This document shows, piece after piece, positions 61,321 through 64,000 of a stretch of DNA of 64,000 nt. The position numbers were made by a program, and so were the translations under genes. Each line of letters opens with the position of its first letter. The stretch's first letter is position 1. The notes under the pieces were generated by a model. That model worked only from the letters and a program-made list of their open reading frames with translations, was not told where the DNA came from and ran no database searches. This stretch comes from Deinococcus sp. AB2017081. Its GTDB lineage: Bacteria; Deinococcota; Deinococci; Deinococcales; Deinococcaceae. The DNA lies in the NCBI RefSeq assembly GCF_034440735.1, contig NZ_CP140098.1, positions 2,535,501 to 2,599,500 of the forward strand. The letters are read 5' to 3'.

Positions 61321-62205
61321 ATGCGTGCCCTGTCCGTTTCCCGTTACCGCCTGGCCCTCGTCGCCGGCGCCCTGCTGCTCGGCGTGGCCATCACCGGATG
61401 CTCCCAGCAGGGGGCCCAGAACACCCTGAACCGCGTCGTCTCGACCGGTGGCCTGACCGTCACCACTGATGTCGTGTACGGCACCGATCCCCGCAACCGC
61501 ATGGACGTGTACGCGCCGGCCGGGGCCAGCGCGGCGCCCGTGGTGCTGTTTGTCCACGGCGGCTCGTGGGAGGGGGGGGACAAGGAAGGACACAAGTTCG
61601 TGGGCGAGTCGCTGGCCCGCGCCGGGTATGTCACGGCCGTCATGAACTACCGGCTGGCTCCGGCGAACCGCTACCCGGCCTACGTGCAGGACACCGCGGC
61701 GGCGCTCCGGGTGCTGCGTGACACGGCGAAGACCTTCGGGGGCAATCCGGACAACCTGTTCGTCATGGGCCACTCGGCCGGGGCCTTCAACGCGGTCGAG
61801 GCCGTCGACAACGAGCGCTGGCTGCGCGAGGCGGGTGTGCCCATCCGCGCCGTGCGCGGCGTAATCGGCGTGGCCGGGCCATACTCCTACGACTTCCGGG
61901 GAATGTCGAGTGCGCGGGCCTTCCCCGACGGCGCCCTGCCCGACGACGTCATGCCGGCCCGCCACGTGCGCCGGGACGCGCCCCCACATCTGCTGCTGGT
62001 CGCCGGCAGTGACCGGACGGTCTACCCGCAGAACGGCGAGCAGATGAAGGCAGCCCTGGACGCCGCCGGGGTGCCCGTGACCTTCACCGTGCTGCCGGGG
62101 ATGGGCCACATCACCATCATCGCGGCCATGACGCGCTTCCTGACCTTCCTGGGGCCGACGCGCCAGGACGTGCTCGCGTTCATCGAGGCGCGCCGCCTGC
62201 CCTGA
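61321..62205 (+). CDS. lipoprotein alpha/beta hydrolase (carboxylesterase-like)
   Basis: A 294-aa exported lipoprotein. The signal has a lipobox, AITGC. The hydrolase domain has the oxyanion motif [12 protein letters not shown], nucleophile motif MGHSAGAF, acid in AGSDRTVYP and His in LPGMGHITI. It resembles the BD-FAE/HSL-like esterase group. Substrate unknown. ATG 61321 is set by TATGCT 7 bp upstream. A second lipoprotein gene follows with its own promoter. Confidence 0.9.
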   Translation: MRALSVSRYRLALVAGALLLGVAITGCSQQGAQNTLNRVVSTGGLTVTTDVVYGTDPRNRMDVYAPAGASAAPVVLFVHGGSWEGGDKEGHKFVGESLARAGYVTAVMNYRLAPANRYPAYVQDTAAALRVLRDTAKTFGGNPDNLFVMGHSAGAFNAVEAVDNERWLREAGVPIRAVRGVIGVAGPYSYDFRGMSSARAFPDGALPDDVMPARHVRRDAPPHLLLVAGSDRTVYPQNGEQMKAALDAAGVPVTFTVLPGMGHITIIAAMTRFLTFLGPTRQDVLAFIEARRLP

Positions 62206-62250
62206 GCGCCGGACACTGCAGGAGAGCACAGGCACCTCACGGGCATGGTC

Positions 62251-62256
62251 TACCAT
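62251..62256 (+). promoter_or_regulatory. -10 box TACCAT of small lipoprotein gene
   Basis: TACCAT with 6 bp to ATG 62263; leaderless start. Confidence 0.5.
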
Positions 62257-62262
62257 CACGCC

Positions 62263-62643
62263 ATGTCCCGCCCTGCCCTGACCGTGATCGTTGCCGGCCT
62301 GCTCGCCACGGGGCTGAGCGGCTGCCGGTATGCGTTCGTGCCCGCCGTGCCCCGACCTGTCGAGGTCACCATGCCGGCCCGCGTGACCGGCGCCACGCTG
62401 ACCCGAGCCGGGGCCATGCTCACCGTGCAGGCGCAGGTCGATGGCCGCTTCGAGGCCGGCTACCTGAAGGTGCAGTGGTTCGACGGCCCCCGCAAGCTGG
62501 CCGAGGACAGCGTGTACGTCGATGGTGACCAGCGGCGCGCCACCTTCACGCTGGAGGCCCCGGAGCCGGGCTCGTACCGGGCGGTGCTGTCGCTGGGCGG
62601 CACGGTGCTGCGGCAGGTCGAGCTGTACGAGGTGCAGCCGTGA
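62263..62643 (+). CDS. small lipoprotein
   Basis: A 126-aa lipoprotein with lipobox LLATGLSGC. The mature part is beta-rich and looks like a single immunoglobulin-like or FixH-like sandwich ([40 protein letters not shown]). No specific family was recognised. Its stop overlaps the next gene start as GTGA. Confidence 0.8.
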   Translation: MSRPALTVIVAGLLATGLSGCRYAFVPAVPRPVEVTMPARVTGATLTRAGAMLTVQAQVDGRFEAGYLKVQWFDGPRKLAEDSVYVDGDQRRATFTLEAPEPGSYRAVLSLGGTVLRQVELYEVQP

Positions 62644-63059
62644 GTGCCGCGTGGGTGGGCGTGGTGGAATGGACGGCTGGCACCACCGACCGCTTCGTGT
62701 GGCAAGGGAACCGGGTGGTGCCGTACCGCACCGAACCGCGGCCCGCTCCGGTGAACTACGGCTGCCTGCCCGGTACTCTGAATCCGGCCGACGGCGCGGA
62801 GGTGGACGCCGTGTGGCTGGGGCCGCCGCTGCCGGTGGGCAGCCGGCCTGCCGGATCGCCACTGGGCCTGCTGCACCTGAACGACGGGGATCACAAGGTC
62901 GTGTTCGGGCCCGTCACGGCAACGATGGATGACCTCCTGGCCTGGTTTGAGCCGGAGCGCGGGCCCCAGGTACACGACGCCGGGGCTGCGCTGGCGTGGC
63001 TGGAGACGACGGTCGTTGAGCGGGGGGCAGCGGACAGTCCCCGATCCGCCCAAAGTTGA
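62640..63059 (+). CDS. divergent inorganic diphosphatase-like protein
   Basis: A 139-aa protein that resembles soluble inorganic diphosphatase in miniature: [22 protein letters not shown] recalls the NYG and DGDPxD metal loop, and [19 protein letters not shown] the second acidic loop. The middle Asp of the D-G-D-P-x-D loop is Ala here, so activity is uncertain. GTG 62640 overlaps the lipoprotein stop. It ends one base before the convergent gene's stop. Confidence 0.65.
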   Translation: MSAAWVGVVEWTAGTTDRFVWQGNRVVPYRTEPRPAPVNYGCLPGTLNPADGAEVDAVWLGPPLPVGSRPAGSPLGLLHLNDGDHKVVFGPVTATMDDLLAWFEPERGPQVHDAGAALAWLETTVVERGAADSPRSAQS

Positions 63060-64000
63060 TCAGGGCGGTGCACCGGCCGGAGGGCCGTCTGCCGGGCCCC
63101 CGGGCCCGGATCGGGCCGGAGGCGGTGGCCATGTCGTCAGCCTCTCGCGCAGCTGTGCCGTGACCCAGCGCACCGAGTCACTGTTCGGATAGGTGACGGC
63201 GCTGTGATCCTCCCGTACCGACACGAAACGGGTGATGCCGGCGGCGCTGCCGTCCAGGCGCACGTTGCGGGACGTCTCGAACAGGTAGTTGACCGGCAGA
63301 CCCCCGCTGGGCCCGGTCCGGGCCGGTACCCTCTTGCTCTGCACCTCCAGGTTCGCCGCCACGTTGGGCCACACCACGTCCTTCAGGGGCACGGTGCGCC
63401 CGGCGACCCGCACCGGCTCGCACGCGTCCAGCGGCTGCGGCTGGTCGGCCGACGCGGCCGGCAGCGCCTGAACCGACGACCGGTAATCCGAACGCCACGC
63501 CACACACAGCCCGTCGAGATCCACCTGCATCTCGAAGCGCACCGTCGGGAAGACCCGCGTGAGCAGGTGCGACCACACCACCCCGTGCGAATGCGCCACG
63601 AGCACCAGTCGGGGAGGCCGGGCGGCGCCCAGCCACGTCTCCTGAACGCGCTGGAGATCGGTCACCAGCGCTGCGAAGCCCGGCTGGGGGCGGCTCAGGT
63701 AGGGGGACGTGTGCGTGTGGGCCGGGTGGCTGGCGTATCCGGCGACCTGCACGGTGTAGCCGGCCGCGCTGTAGACCTCCGCCACCGCGTCGAGCGTGCC
63801 CCGCGAACTGAGGTAGTCCCAGTTGTCGCGCGGGGCCACACAGGGCGGCGAGCAGCGCCCGGACACTCCCAGGACGATCACGTCCGGCGCCGGCCCCGTC
63901 ACGTCGAGGGCGGGTGTCCGTGTGTCCTGAACGCGCCAGTGCGGCACACAACCGGTCAGGCCCAGCGCGAGGACGACCAGGAGGAGCGGCGGAAGCAGGA
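63060..64000 (-). CDS. lipoprotein alpha/beta-hydrolase-like protein (5' end outside window)
   Basis: The frame continues past a GTG at 63947 to the window edge. The upstream codons encode LLPPLLLVVLALGLTGC, a signal peptide with lipobox LTGC, so the true start lies beyond base 64000. The mature domain has a nucleophile-elbow motif, VLVAHSHGVVWSHLL, as in lipases and thioesterases. It contains several Cys and a Pro-rich C-terminus. The substrate is unknown. Confidence 0.8.
   Translation of the reverse strand, partial: LLPPLLLVVLALGLTGCVPHWRVQDTRTPALDVTGPAPDVIVLGVSGRCSPPCVAPRDNWDYLSSRGTLDAVAEVYSAAGYTVQVAGYASHPAHTHTSPYLSRPQPGFAALVTDLQRVQETWLGAARPPRLVLVAHSHGVVWSHLLTRVFPTVRFEMQVDLDGLCVAWRSDYRSSVQALPAASADQPQPLDACEPVRVAGRTVPLKDVVWPNVAANLEVQSKRVPARTGPSGGLPVNYLFETSRNVRLDGSAAGITRFVSVREDHSAVTYPNSDSVRWVTAQLRERLTTWPPPPARSGPGGPADGPPAGAPP

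Overview
The window is GC-rich chromosomal DNA that looks like a Deinococcus species. The gene content points there: lycopene cyclase, a homoaconitase-type LeuC homologue, a PCC13-62-like desiccation ferritin, triple-FAS1 secreted protein, a PII-like c-di-AMP receptor, and a DNA polymerase I without visible proofreading residues. So does the start-signal style. About twenty genes have a TANNNT (or CANNNT) box 5-10 nt before the start codon and no Shine-Dalgarno, the leaderless pattern described for Deinococcus. No rRNA, tRNA, insertion sequence, prophage or CRISPR array was seen.

Layout. 0-5.2 kb (minus strand): a partial gene at the left edge, a LeuC/homoaconitase large subunit, two radical-SAM proteins, and a Panacea-domain gene overlapping a small membrane-protein gene (possible toxin-antitoxin pair). 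5.3-11.4 kb: a membrane-anchored methyltransferase, the divergent NAD de novo operon nadB-nadC-nadA, a structured 116-bp repeat, a shared terminator, and icd. 11.6-15.4 kb: a small charged stress-like protein, two sugar-type ABC permeases and an FAD oxidoreductase. 15.6-20.8 kb: two overlapping signalling genes, a winged-helix/GAF/degenerate-GGDEF protein and a 1160-aa TPR/HD-GYP/TPR/GGDEF protein. 20.9-24.5 kb (minus): gatA, a DUF4388 protein, scpB and tsaC-like. 24.6-31.8 kb: pilC, a JAMM protease, ftsK and a FAS1 protein.

31.8-42.0 kb: a phosphoesterase, an ABC-2 exporter pair, a winged-helix protein, the c-di-AMP receptor, a HAD protein, an NAD-dependent epimerase, polA and glmM. 42.1-47.8 kb: a His-rich small protein, an aminoglycoside-phosphotransferase-like protein, a YcaQ-like glycosylase with a large inverted repeat at its promoter, the desiccation ferritin, a HIT/HAD pair and a PadR/membrane-protein pair.

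47.9-59.7 kb: the two L-serine dehydratase subunits (sdaAA at the left, sdaAB at the right) lie about 10 kb apart in the same orientation. Between them sit a diheme cytochrome c, a histidine-utilisation operon and two regulators. The hut operon reads hutU, secreted protein, hutG, hutI, SUKH-3-like protein, hutH. Two non-hut genes of lower GC are therefore embedded in it through short overlaps, and hutU has a one-base frameshift. 59.7-64 kb: lycopene cyclase with an unusual hydrophilic C-terminal tail, a lipoprotein esterase, a small lipoprotein, a pyrophosphatase-like protein, and a lipoprotein hydrolase cut by the right edge.

The pieces most worth following are the SUKH-3-like gene inside hut, the Panacea pair, the c-di-GMP operon, the structured repeat after nadA, and the operator-like inverted repeats at several promoters.
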